A DNA stretch of 15,047 nucleotides from Oscillospiraceae bacterium (GCA_031255955.1 JAIRRO010000138.1:1-15047); one strand, 5' to 3'; positions 1 through 7,031 are shown, counted from the first letter of the stretch. Notes: generated by a model from the letters alone, not told the origin. Translations and numbers: made by a program.

Positions 1-1
1 G

Positions 2-1576
2 GACAGGCGCGAGTACCAAAAAATAATGAAACACACGCTGGAGCGTCAGGAGAATTTGTATCTCAAGCAAGCGGAGATTGTAGAGGTGCTGACTACGCCG
101 CAGGGCGACGCCGCGCCGCGCGTGTCGGGTGTTGTGACGCGTCTGGGGGCGGTATATTCCGTTCGCGCGGTCGTAATTTGTTCGGGGACATATCTCGCGG
201 GGAGGACTATCGTCGGCGATACGGTGCGCGAGGGCGGACCCGACGGTATGTTTGCCGCCACGGAGTTATCTGCAACGCTGCGCGCGCTGGGTCTGCCGCT
301 GCGCCGCTTTAAGACGGGGACGCCGCCGCGCGTGAACGCCCGCTCCGTCGATTTTTCGCGTATGGAGCTTCAGTACGGCGACGAGTATCCCGCGCCCTGC
401 TCCTTTGAGACAACGGCGACGCCTGTCAACCGCGCCGTGTGTCATCTGACATATACAAACGAGCGCACGCACGCCGTTATCCGCGCGAATTTGAATCGCT
501 CGCCGCTATTTTCCGGCGTGATAGTGGGCACGGGACCGCGTTATTGCCCGTCGATTGAAGATAAAATCGTGCGATTCCCGGATAAGCCGCGACACCAAAT
601 TTTTATAGAGCCGATGGGGCTTGACACAGAGGAGCTGTATATTCAGGGGTTTTCATCGTCGATGCCGGAGGACGTGCAGATGGAGATGCTGCGGACGCTG
701 CCCGGACTGGAAAATGCGGAGCTTCAGCGCCCGGCGTATGCCATTGAATATGACTGCATAGACCCGCTGACGCTGCTGCCGACACTGGAGATAAAGACCA
801 TATCCGGGCTTTACGGCGCGGGGCAGTTTTGCGGCACCTCGGGATATGAGGAAGCCGCCGCGCAGGGGCTTGTGGCAGGGGTGAACGCCGCCCTGAGACT
901 GAAAAACGATCCGCCGCTCATCCTGCCCCGCGAGAGCGGATATATCGGCGTGTTGATTGACGACCTTGTGACGCGCGGCACGGATGAGCCGTATAGAATG
1001 ATGACCTCCCGCACGGAGTTTCGTCTGCTGCACAGGCAGGACAACGCGGATCGTCGGCTTGCCGAATACGGGCGGCGCGTCGGGCTGCTTTCACAGGAGC
1101 GGCACGCGCGGGTGTTGGAGAAATACGCCGCTGTGGAGCGCGAAATCGCGCGGCTTGAGGCGAAATTCATCCCGCCGTCAAAAGAGCTTGGGGAAATGCT
1201 TGCGGCTTTGGGTGAGGCTCCGCCGCCGTCCGGCGTTTCGCTGGCGTCCCTGCTGCGCCGCCCGCGCGTGACATATTCGCATATCGCGCCGCTTGACGAA
1301 AACGCGCCCGAGCTACCCGCCGCCGTGCGCGAATCCGCAGAAATCGCCGTGAAATATGAGGGGTATATCAAGCGGCAGGAGCGCCAGCTTGAAGAGGCGC
1401 GGCGAATGGAAAGCCGCCCGATTCCGGACGGCATTGATTATTTTTCGATTAACGGACTGCGCACAGAGGCGCGCCAAAAGCTGGATCGCGTTCGTCCGGC
1501 AAGCTTGGGGCAAGCCTCACGCGTTTCCGGCGTTTCCCCGGCGGATATTGCCGCGCTGATGATATTTTTGCGGTGA
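2..1576 (+). CDS. mnmG: MnmG (GidA), tRNA uridine-5-carboxymethylaminomethyl modification enzyme, 5'-truncated by window edge
   Basis: MnmG is the FAD-dependent partner of MnmE. Together they install the (carboxymethyl)aminomethyl group on wobble U34 of certain tRNAs in the cytoplasm. The reading frame is open from base 2, with DRREYQ before the first in-window Met at 26, so the true start lies upstream. About 100 N-terminal residues, including the dinucleotide-binding GxGxxG region, are missing compared with the usual ~620-630 aa. Visible family motifs are RFKTGTPPRV, GPRYCPSIEDK (with the conserved catalytic-region Cys), HQIFIEPMG, GTSGYEEAAAQG, SRTEFRLLHRQDNAD, and the C-terminal helical MnmE/tRNA-binding part with YEGYIKRQ. 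The loop usually written GQINGT reads GQFCGT here. The stop lies 2 bp from the stop of the convergent SLH gene. No rsmG follows. Identification is very secure. Confidence 0.97.
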   Translation, partial: DRREYQKIMKHTLERQENLYLKQAEIVEVLTTPQGDAAPRVSGVVTRLGAVYSVRAVVICSGTYLAGRTIVGDTVREGGPDGMFAATELSATLRALGLPLRRFKTGTPPRVNARSVDFSRMELQYGDEYPAPCSFETTATPVNRAVCHLTYTNERTHAVIRANLNRSPLFSGVIVGTGPRYCPSIEDKIVRFPDKPRHQIFIEPMGLDTEELYIQGFSSSMPEDVQMEMLRTLPGLENAELQRPAYAIEYDCIDPLTLLPTLEIKTISGLYGAGQFCGTSGYEEAAAQGLVAGVNAALRLKNDPPLILPRESGYIGVLIDDLVTRGTDEPYRMMTSRTEFRLLHRQDNADRRLAEYGRRVGLLSQERHARVLEKYAAVEREIARLEAKFIPPSKELGEMLAALGEAPPPSGVSLASLLRRPRVTYSHIAPLDENAPELPAAVRESAEIAVKYEGYIKRQERQLEEARRMESRPIPDGIDYFSINGLRTEARQKLDRVRPASLGQASRVSGVSPADIAALMIFLR

Positions 1577-1578
1577 TA

Positions 1579-2766
1579 TCAGCCTCCGGCGGCAGTCTCC
1601 GCCGCTGTTTTCACGCTCCGCGTGACGGCTGCCAGCGATATGATTCTCACAATTTTCAGCTCCGTAATGCGGTTGGACATCACGGCAAGGTTCAGCGTCT
1701 CACCGGCTGTAAACGAGCTGCTTGTTATCCCGATTACGCGCCCGGCAGAGTCCAAAAGCGCGCCGCCGCCGCTGCCCTGAGAGATATTTGACGTGAATTG
1801 CAGCATACTCTGCCCCTCAACCTCGCGCCCCGCGTAGGACACCACGCCCTTTGAAATCGTGCCGTCCAGACCGAGCGGACTTCCGAGGGAGTACGCCGTC
1901 GCGCCTGTTTTCACGGCGTCCGAATCGGCAATCGGCAGCCAATCAAAGCTGTCGCCCTCCGCTGAGATAATCGCGGCGTTCGTTTCCGCGTCGTATGCCG
2001 CCACGCCGACGACCTTGAATTTTTCGCCCCCGTTTACGGTTATCTCGGCGGAATATGCCCCCGCCAGCACGTGAAAGCACGTGGCGGCAAGACCGTCCGG
2101 AGAGATGAAAAAGCCGCTGCCGCTCCTGATGAATTCGCCGAATTCGTCGTATGTCTCAATGGTGAACGCGCTGGCGATGCAAATTTCAAAAATATCCTCC
2201 GCGCTCAGCTTATCGGGGAGGGACACATACATCCGGAACGCAGGCTCGGCCGCGCGGCGCAGCATAACGCACGCCTCCGCGCGCGTCAGCGTCCTGTCCG
2301 GAAAAAATCTGCCGAATTTATCGCCGCCCGTCGCCACCCCGGCACGATACAGCGCGTATACAGCCTCGCTGTAAGCGGCGTCGCGCGGCACGTCGCGAAT
2401 GGCGTAATCCGTAATTTCGTTTATCGGCTCAAGCGATTCGGCGCCCAGCGCCGCGTGGATGTGTTCAGCGAAGCGGGCGCGGGAAATAGCCTCATCCCCC
2501 GAAATTGCGGAGGAATCAAAATTCGGGTTGAAACGCGACAGCGCGGCGGCGGCTTCGTCGTATGTAAACGCGGCGTTTGGCGCAAAGAAGCCATTCCAGC
2601 GATCCTGCATATACCCGCGATCCGTGACAAATGCGACGCTGTCGTAATACCACGCGGATTCAGGCACATCGCGATAACGCTGAGACTCCGGCGCGGCGAG
2701 CGCGGGCGTCAGCTGAGACGCTAGCGCCATTGAGGCTAATATTATTGCGACAATATGTTTTTTCAA
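1579..2766 (-). CDS. Secreted SLH-domain protein with trypsin-like (S1C/DegP-type) domain, probably catalytically inactive
   Basis: This is a 395-aa exported protein, predicted to be anchored to the cell wall through SLH domains. Residues 1-24 form a signal peptide (MKKH, hydrophobic stretch, cleavage near ALA-AP). SLH-like units are visible at about 30-78 (YRDVPESAWYYDSV) and 123-175 (FFPDRTLTRAEACVML), with a degenerate one at 80-110. Residues ~190-370 have the HtrA-like trypsin fold: SGSGFFISPDG, the His motif ATCFHVLAG (H232), YSLGSPLGLDGTISKGVVS and the Ser-loop region 331-337. Against the HtrA pattern, the catalytic Asp position is Asn263 (ETNAAII) and the Ser position is Gly333 (GSGGGALL instead of GNSGGPLL). 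The TTG start at 2764-2766 was chosen because GGGAG (minus strand, 2774-2778) lies 7 nt upstream and the signal peptide begins right there. The domain assignment is strong. The loss of activity is an inference from alignment by eye. Confidence 0.88.
   Translation of the reverse strand: MKKHIVAIILASMALASQLTPALAAPESQRYRDVPESAWYYDSVAFVTDRGYMQDRWNGFFAPNAAFTYDEAAAALSRFNPNFDSSAISGDEAISRARFAEHIHAALGAESLEPINEITDYAIRDVPRDAAYSEAVYALYRAGVATGGDKFGRFFPDRTLTRAEACVMLRRAAEPAFRMYVSLPDKLSAEDIFEICIASAFTIETYDEFGEFIRSGSGFFISPDGLAATCFHVLAGAYSAEITVNGGEKFKVVGVAAYDAETNAAIISAEGDSFDWLPIADSDAVKTGATAYSLGSPLGLDGTISKGVVSYAGREVEGQSMLQFTSNISQGSGGGALLDSAGRVIGITSSSFTAGETLNLAVMSNRITELKIVRIISLAAVTRSVKTAAETAAGG
1587..1611 (+). 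terminator. Possible intrinsic terminator for mnmG
   Basis: Arms CGGCGG (1587-1592) and CCGCCG (1599-1604) enclose a 6-nt loop and are followed by CTGTTTT. The hairpin starts 10 bp after the mnmG stop and lies inside the last codons of the convergent SLH gene. The T tract is short, so efficiency is uncertain. Confidence 0.4.
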
Positions 2767-2770
2767 GGCT

Positions 2771-2778
2771 GTTCTCCC
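2771..2778 (-). promoter_or_regulatory. Ribosome binding site for the TTG-started SLH gene
   Basis: On the minus strand GGGAGAAC precedes the TTG at 2766. The GGGAG core is 7 nt from that codon and supports a TTG start, since no ATG or GTG is in a suitable place. Confidence 0.6.
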
Positions 2779-2819
2779 AAAAAGATTTTATATAAAGGCG
2801 CTGTCAACGGTATTTTATC

Positions 2820-2834
2820 ATCGCGCGGCGCGAT
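2820..2834. promoter_or_regulatory. 15-bp perfect palindrome in divergent intergenic region (candidate operator)
   Basis: ATCGCGC-G-GCGCGAT has 7-bp arms around a single central base. It lies between the SLH gene and xdhC, 34 bp upstream of the xdhC -35 box. The form suits a dimeric regulator site. The local sequence is rich in GCGC, so chance is possible. Confidence 0.35.
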
Positions 2835-2868
2835 TTGCAACCGGAATTTTCGGCAGGGGGCGGCAAGC

Positions 2869-2897
2869 TTGAATTTTTCGCCGCGATGCTGTAAAAT
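2869..2897 (+). promoter_or_regulatory. Predicted sigma-A promoter of the xdhC-like gene
   Basis: The -35 box TTGAAT (2869-2874) and -10 box TAAAAT (2892-2897) are separated by exactly 17 bp. Transcription would begin near 2904, about 25 nt before the chosen ATG and just ahead of the ribosome binding site. Confidence 0.7.
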
Positions 2898-2910
2898 ACG
2901 AAAAAACGAT

Positions 2911-2919
2911 AAAGGGTGA
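2911..2919 (+). promoter_or_regulatory. Ribosome binding site deciding the xdhC start
   Basis: AAAGGGTGA ends 9 nt before ATG 2929. An in-frame TTG at 2923 would be only 3 nt from it, which is too close, so the ATG is preferred. Confidence 0.65.
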
Positions 2920-2928
2920 TCCTTGGAT

Positions 2929-3930
2929 ATGAAAAAATTGCTGCCGGATATAATAAACGCGTTGGGGCGCGGCGAGCGCGTGATTTTGACAACCGTGCTG
3001 GAAAGTCTCGGCTCCACACCGCGGAAAACAGGCTCTGCTATGGCGGTTTTTGCCGACGGCTCATCAAAGGGAACAGTGGGCGGCGGGGCGATTGAATACG
3101 AGGTGCAGCGCGTCGCGCGTGAAGAAATGCTCCCCGCGGACTCAGAGCCTGCCAAAACGCTGGGATACAGCCTGACATCTGACGGCACGGGCGATCTTTG
3201 TATGATTTGCGGCGGGGATGTCACGGTGCATTTCTGCGCGCTTTCTCCGTCAGCCGAGCTATTAAAGGCGCTGAAAAGCGCCGCGGATTCGCCCGACGGC
3301 GAGGCATGTATAGAACTGCGCATCGTAAAGGGCGCCCCCACGGAAATCACATTTTTGCCGCCGGACGCACAGGGGGACGCCGGGAAAAGCGCGAAGCGCG
3401 GCAAGGCGTATTTTGAAAAGGAAAACGATGATTATGACGGGCGGCTTACGCTGCCCATCGGGGATTTGGGTCGCGTGTATATTTTCGGCGGCGGTCACGT
3501 CGGGCGCGAGCTGTCAGCCGCGCTCGCGCGCGTTGCCTTCAACTGCGTCGTGTTTGACGACCGCGAGGACTACGCCTTGGCGGAGCATTTTCCGGAGGCA
3601 GAGCGCGTGGTGCTCGGTGATTTTAAGCGCATCGACGACAGTGTAACCCTGACCGGGCTTGACTATGTCATCGTCGTGACGCGCGGACACAAAAACGACT
3701 ATGAGGTTTTGGCGCAAACGCTGCCGTCCCCGGCTCGTTATGTGGGCTGCATGGGCAGCCGCCGCAAGATGGCGGTGATACGCGAGCGTCTGCGCGACGA
3801 GGCGGGACTCTCCGCCGAGGCTATCAGCCGCCTTGTCTCGCCCGTCGGGTTGCAAATTGGTGCGGAAACGCCGGAGGAGCTTGCCGTCAGCATCGCGGCG
3901 GAGCTGATTCAGTTTAGGGCAGGGGCGTAA
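2929..3930 (+). CDS. xdhC: XdhC/CoxI family protein (molybdenum hydroxylase maturation factor-like)
   Basis: The XdhC family helps mature xanthine dehydrogenase and related molybdenum hydroxylases. It binds molybdenum cofactor and promotes its sulfuration before insertion. This 333-aa protein has both usual domains. The N-terminal XdhC_CoxI domain contains GSTPRKTG (28-35), KGTVGGGAIE (47-56) and CMICGGDVTVHF (91-102). The C-terminal Rossmann domain contains VYIFGGGHVGREL (183-195), VVFDDRED (207-214), VVTRGHKND, YVGCMGSRRK (271-280) and a SPVGLQIGAETPEELAVSIAAEL tail region. It is transcribed alone from its own promoter and converges on dapB with 11 bp between stops. No molybdenum hydroxylase subunit or Moco gene lies nearby, so the client enzyme is unknown. 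The family call is firm. The xdhC symbol is by family and not by proven partner. Confidence 0.93.
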   Translation: MKKLLPDIINALGRGERVILTTVLESLGSTPRKTGSAMAVFADGSSKGTVGGGAIEYEVQRVAREEMLPADSEPAKTLGYSLTSDGTGDLCMICGGDVTVHFCALSPSAELLKALKSAADSPDGEACIELRIVKGAPTEITFLPPDAQGDAGKSAKRGKAYFEKENDDYDGRLTLPIGDLGRVYIFGGGHVGRELSAALARVAFNCVVFDDREDYALAEHFPEAERVVLGDFKRIDDSVTLTGLDYVIVVTRGHKNDYEVLAQTLPSPARYVGCMGSRRKMAVIRERLRDEAGLSAEAISRLVSPVGLQIGAETPEELAVSIAAELIQFRAGA

Positions 3931-3941
3931 GTGTACAAATT

Positions 3942-4712
3942 TTAACCGGGCTGTCCGGCTTTAATCACGTCCGACATATCGTAAAGCCCCGGTGATTTCA
4001 CGGACGCCATAAATTTCGCCGCGCGGTGCGCCCCCGTGGCGAAAACATCGCGGGAATAAGCCGTGTGCTTAATTTCAATAACCTCGTCCGCGCCCGCGAA
4101 AATAACCTCGTGCTCGCCGACAATCGTGCCGCCGCGCACCGCCGAAAATCCGATTTCACCGGCGGGGCGCGGTTCTCTGCGTCCGGAGCGATCGAAGACA
4201 TATTCCGGCTTATACGGCAGCGCGGAGGACGCCGCGTCCGCCAGCATTAATGCCGTGCCGGAGGGCGCGTCGAGCTTGCGCCCGTGGTGCCGCTCTACAA
4301 TTTCAATGTCAAATCCGCTCCCCAGCGCCGCCGTCGCGCTGGCGGTCAGCGCCGCGGCGAGGTTTATCCCGAGGGACATATTCCCCGAGCGCAAAATGGG
4401 AAGATTGCCCGCCGCGTTTTGAATTTCAGCGAGCTGCGCGGGGGAATATCCCGTTGCGCACAGCACAAGCGGACGATTGCGCGCCGCCGCCCAACGCAGC
4501 AGAGAGGCAAGGGCGTCCGGCGAGGAGAAATCAATGAGGACGTCGGCATTCCCGCCGTATTCCATAGGATCGAGATATACGGGGAAATCCCCGGTACCCT
4601 CAAGCCTTCGGCGGACGCCCGCCACGATTTTCATATCGGGATCGCCCTGCGCGACGCGGGCAAACGCAAGACCCATCCTGCCGCCGCACCCGGAGCTTAT
4701 CACGTTTATCAT
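3942..4712 (-). CDS. dapB: DapB, 4-hydroxy-tetrahydrodipicolinate reductase
   Basis: DapB reduces 4-hydroxy-tetrahydrodipicolinate with NAD(P)H in the diaminopimelate/lysine pathway, feeding peptidoglycan and lysine synthesis in the cytoplasm. The 256-aa length is typical. The N-terminal Rossmann fold shows SGCGGRMG (7-14), VLIDFSSP (58-65) and LCATGYS (84-90). The active-site region reads VERHHGRKLDAPSGTAL (139-154), with His142 and Lys146 at the expected catalytic positions. SGNMSLGIN (109-117) and RGGTIVGEHEV are also family features. The ATG at 4712 has TAAGGAGA 7-8 nt upstream. Its own promoter is back-to-back with the helicase promoter. No other dap gene is in the window. The identification is secure. 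Confidence 0.97.
   Translation of the reverse strand: MINVISSGCGGRMGLAFARVAQGDPDMKIVAGVRRRLEGTGDFPVYLDPMEYGGNADVLIDFSSPDALASLLRWAAARNRPLVLCATGYSPAQLAEIQNAAGNLPILRSGNMSLGINLAAALTASATAALGSGFDIEIVERHHGRKLDAPSGTALMLADAASSALPYKPEYVFDRSGRREPRPAGEIGFSAVRGGTIVGEHEVIFAGADEVIEIKHTAYSRDVFATGAHRAAKFMASVKSPGLYDMSDVIKAGQPG
3946..3961. terminator. Weak bidirectional hairpin between xdhC and dapB
   Basis: CCGG (3946-3949) and CCGG (3955-3958) can pair across GCTGT. CTTT follows on the plus strand and TTAAAATTT on the minus strand. The stem is only 4 bp, so this is a tentative shared terminator for the convergent pair. Confidence 0.3.
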
Positions 4713-4726
4713 CGGTTTATCTCCTT

Positions 4727-4749
4727 ATCCGTCTTTGTAATCCGTCTTT
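4727..4749. repeat. Short tandem repeat in the dapB 5' untranslated region
   Basis: ATCCGTCTTT occurs at 4727-4736 and again at 4740-4749, a 13-bp period. On the dapB strand this reads AAAGACGGAT twice, just upstream of and running into the TAAGGAGA ribosome binding site. It may be a duplication or a regulatory direct repeat. Confidence 0.5.
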
Positions 4750-4796
4750 ATATAAGCGCCCGGCGGGGAGTAGCCCGCGGGAGCTTTTCGCTTGGT

Positions 4797-4825
4797 ATTC
4801 TATCACTGCGGGGAGGGATTTACAA
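4797..4825 (-). promoter_or_regulatory. Predicted dapB promoter
   Basis: On the minus strand TTGTAA (4820-4825) and TAGAAT (4797-4802) are separated by 17 bp. Transcription would start near 4790, giving a leader of roughly 78 nt. Confidence 0.55.
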
Positions 4826-4843
4826 GAGACATCCCGATTTATG

Positions 4844-4872
4844 TTGTAATCCTCTCCAAGGTATGGTATGCT
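4844..4872 (+). promoter_or_regulatory. Predicted promoter of the helicase operon
   Basis: TTGTAA (4844-4849) and TATGCT (4867-4872) lie 17 bp apart. Each box matches the sigma-A consensus at 4 of 6 positions. The -35 box is 18 bp from the -35 box of the divergent dapB promoter. The predicted leader is about 65 nt and includes the hairpin at 4892-4905. Confidence 0.45.
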
Positions 4873-4891
4873 ATAGCTACATTCGGCATAT

Positions 4892-4905
4892 GCCCGCAAT
4901 CGGGC
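4892..4905 (+). promoter_or_regulatory. 5' UTR hairpin upstream of the helicase gene
   Basis: GCCCG-CAAT-CGGGC forms a perfect 5-bp stem with a tetraloop, about 26 nt ahead of the ribosome binding site. No T tract follows, so it is not a terminator. It could affect stability or translation of the mRNA. Confidence 0.35.
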
Positions 4906-4943
4906 GGCTGGTTTATACAAAATAAATTCTCAGGAGATAATCG

Positions 4944-6248
4944 GTGACTTTTAATGACTTGGGGCTTATTGAGCCCATAAAAAGAGCGGTGCGGGAGGAG
5001 GCTTATGAAATTCCGACGCCGGTGCAGGAGCGGACAATTCCCCTGCTGCTGGCGGGGCGCGACGTATTAGGCTGCGCGCAGACAGGTACGGGTAAGACGG
5101 CGGCGTTCGCCCTGCCCATCCTGCAAATGCTGTACAATCGGCGGAGAGAGCGCGGGACTGCGCGCTCGCTTCAGGCGCTTATTTTGACGCCGACGCGCGA
5201 GCTTGCGATTCAAATCGGCGAGAGCTTTCACAGCTACGGACGCTATACAGGGCTTAAATGTGTCTGCATATTCGGCGGCGTGTCACAAAACCCGCAGACG
5301 GACGCGCTTGGCGCGGGCGTTGATATTTTGGTGGCGACGCCGGGCAGATTATTGGACTTGATAGGTCAGGGACTTTGCGATTTAAGCACCATTTCCCTTT
5401 TCACACTGGATGAGGCTGACCGCATGCTGGATATGGGCTTTATCCACGACGTGCAAAAAATCATCAGTAAAATCCCCACCAAGCGGCAGACAATGCTGTT
5501 TTCGGCGACGATGCCGCAGGAAATCGCCACGCTGGCATCCTCAATTCTTAAATCCCCGGAGACAGTTACGGTGACGCCCGTTTCGTCCACAGTTGACAGC
5601 ATCGAGCAATCGGTTTATTTCGTCGATAAAGCAAATAAAATCCTTCTCTTAATTGAACTTTTATGCAGCAGCGCCATCACCTCCGCCTTGACCTTTTCAC
5701 GTACAAAGCACGGCGCCAACAAGATTTGCAAGGCATTGTGCGACGCGGGAATCCCCTCCGGCGTGATTCACGGCAACAAGTCGCAATCCGCCCGTCAAGC
5801 CGCGCTCAGCGATTTTAAGGAAGGCAAAACGCGTGTGCTGGTGGCTACGGACATCGCGGCGCGCGGGATTGACATCGACCGCCTTTCGCACGTCATCAAT
5901 TTTGATCTGCCGAACGAACCCGAAACGTATGTCCACCGCATCGGACGCACGGGCAGGGCGGGACTCTCCGGCATCGCCATTTCCCTTTGTAATATCGACG
6001 AAAAAGCATACCTGCGCAGCATAGAACGGCTGATTAACAAAGAAATCCCTGTCGTGGAACAGCACCCCTTCCCCATGCAGATATTCACCCTTTCCCCGCC
6101 TGAGCAAAAACAGCCGCGCAATTTTAACCCCGCTCCCCTGCGGTCGGGAGCCAAATCCGCGAATAATCGTTCACGCCACGAAGCCTCCTTCCGCAAAAAT
6201 GCATCGCACAAGCGCGCGGCGCGGAACAATCCGGATACAGACCATTGA
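4944..6248 (+). CDS. rhlE: DEAD-box ATP-dependent RNA helicase, RhlE-like
   Basis: This 434-aa cytoplasmic RNA helicase unwinds short RNA duplexes using ATP. Such proteins act in ribosome assembly and RNA turnover. All core motifs are present: Q motif (PTPVQERTIP, 24-33), motif I AQTGTGKT (45-52), Ia PTRELAIQ, Ib TPGRLLDL, II DEAD (156-159), III SAT (187-189), and in RecA2 HGNKSQSARQAALSDF, V ATDIAARGIDI (301-311) and VI HRIGRTGRAG (331-340). The C-terminal tail (~385-434) is basic and low in order, as in many RhlE/CshA proteins, and may bind RNA. The GTG start was chosen because CAGGAGA (4931-4937) is 6 nt upstream and the FNDLGL family N terminus starts there. The last bases overlap the TTG of the next gene. 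RhlE versus another DEAD-box subgroup is inferred by resemblance. Confidence 0.95.
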   Translation: MTFNDLGLIEPIKRAVREEAYEIPTPVQERTIPLLLAGRDVLGCAQTGTGKTAAFALPILQMLYNRRRERGTARSLQALILTPTRELAIQIGESFHSYGRYTGLKCVCIFGGVSQNPQTDALGAGVDILVATPGRLLDLIGQGLCDLSTISLFTLDEADRMLDMGFIHDVQKIISKIPTKRQTMLFSATMPQEIATLASSILKSPETVTVTPVSSTVDSIEQSVYFVDKANKILLLIELLCSSAITSALTFSRTKHGANKICKALCDAGIPSGVIHGNKSQSARQAALSDFKEGKTRVLVATDIAARGIDIDRLSHVINFDLPNEPETYVHRIGRTGRAGLSGIAISLCNIDEKAYLRSIERLINKEIPVVEQHPFPMQIFTLSPPEQKQPRNFNPAPLRSGAKSANNRSRHEASFRKNASHKRAARNNPDTDH

Positions 6249-7027
6249 CGCCGAAGCGCGTGCGAAAATGGATAATTACGTCCGTTTTTATAATACTCGA
6301 GCTGGCGCTCATTTTTATCTTTATAAGGCTGCTGCGAAAAACGCCCGTTCCGGAGGGCGCTGTTTTGGCGCGCGAAATTGTTTCTTATTGCATCGGCGAC
6401 GCGACGAGCGACGGTGCCGATGAGCTGCTTTTAATATCGGGCGACGGTAAAATTGACACGGGCGAGCGCTATGGCGAGCTGCTGCTTGTGTGCGACGCCT
6501 CGGCTTTTGCCGATTTGGAATCGCGGGGCTATATTCCGCCGGAAAAGATACAGCACAGCATAGAGCTTTCCGAAAAATGCCCGATGAAGGTTCAGCTCGG
6601 CGATATTAACGGCGACGGTGTGAGCGAAATTTCTATCTGCGTTTACAAAACGGCGACATTTCATCCCGTTATGGCAAAGCGTCCGTTCTTTTTTGACCTT
6701 GTCGAGGGCAATCTTATCCCTGTTTGGCTGGGTTCGCGTCTTTCGCGCCCGTTCGACGATTACATCCTGTATGATATTGACGCCGACAGCATTTCAGAAA
6801 TCATATCCATCGAGCGGCTTGAGCTTGACAGTCGGGTGGTTGCCGCTTATAATTGGAAGGGCTTCGGCTTTGAAATTCTTGCTCAATCCGAGGCATTTGA
6901 CGGCGAGCTTCGCTTCACGGAAAGCACAGACGACTGCGTCGGTGTGGAGCTGCGTGACCGCGCAGGCGCACGGAGTCAGCTCCGTTTTGCTCTGCGTGAC
7001 GAGCAGCTTATAACTGAAAGGGGATAA
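6245..7027 (+). CDS. Membrane-anchored protein with FG-GAP/VCBS-like repeats, function unknown
   Basis: I do not recognise a named family. The 260-aa product has a short basic N terminus, one transmembrane segment (about residues 10-30) and an extracytoplasmic domain. Three degenerate repeats carry an acidic, Ca2+-site-like pattern resembling FG-GAP/VCBS blades: GDATSDGADE (51-60), GDINGDGVSE (119-128) and YDIDADSISE (176-185), each followed by a beta-strand-like run. Such repeats often build adhesive or substrate-binding propellers, but three repeats are too few for a full propeller. The start is uncertain: TTG 6245 overlaps the helicase TGA, and GTG 6260 is an alternative that removes five residues. 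No strong ribosome binding site is visible, which suggests translational coupling. The DUF3160 lipoprotein gene follows after 4 bp, so the two may act together at the cell surface. Confidence 0.75.
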   Translation: MTPKRVRKWIITSVFIILELALIFIFIRLLRKTPVPEGAVLAREIVSYCIGDATSDGADELLLISGDGKIDTGERYGELLLVCDASAFADLESRGYIPPEKIQHSIELSEKCPMKVQLGDINGDGVSEISICVYKTATFHPVMAKRPFFFDLVEGNLIPVWLGSRLSRPFDDYILYDIDADSISEIISIERLELDSRVVAAYNWKGFGFEILAQSEAFDGELRFTESTDDCVGVELRDRAGARSQLRFALRDEQLITERG

Positions 7028-7031
7028 CACT

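Noticed and set aside
811..1434. 207-aa minus-strand open frame inside mnmG
   Set aside because: Lies fully opposite mnmG, has low-complexity Ser/Arg composition and no recognisable motif. It is a product of GC-rich codon bias.
2071..2724. 217-aa plus-strand open frame opposite the SLH gene
   Set aside because: Antisense to a gene with clear signal peptide, SLH and trypsin motifs. No family features of its own.
2802..2807. TTGACA on the minus strand as a promoter for the SLH gene
   Set aside because: The hexamer is perfect, but the TAAAAT/TATAAA-like sequence is only 9-11 bp away and the 17-bp position reads CTTTTT. I cannot assign a convincing promoter.
2763..3404. 213-aa minus-strand open frame opposite xdhC
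   Set aside because: Overlaps conserved xdhC sequence, its composition is Ser/Pro-rich, and it runs into the SLH start with no coherent fold.
4284..4925. 213-aa plus-strand frame running from dapB into the intergenic region
   Set aside because: Mostly antisense to dapB. The rest crosses the divergent promoters. No motif or ribosome binding site.
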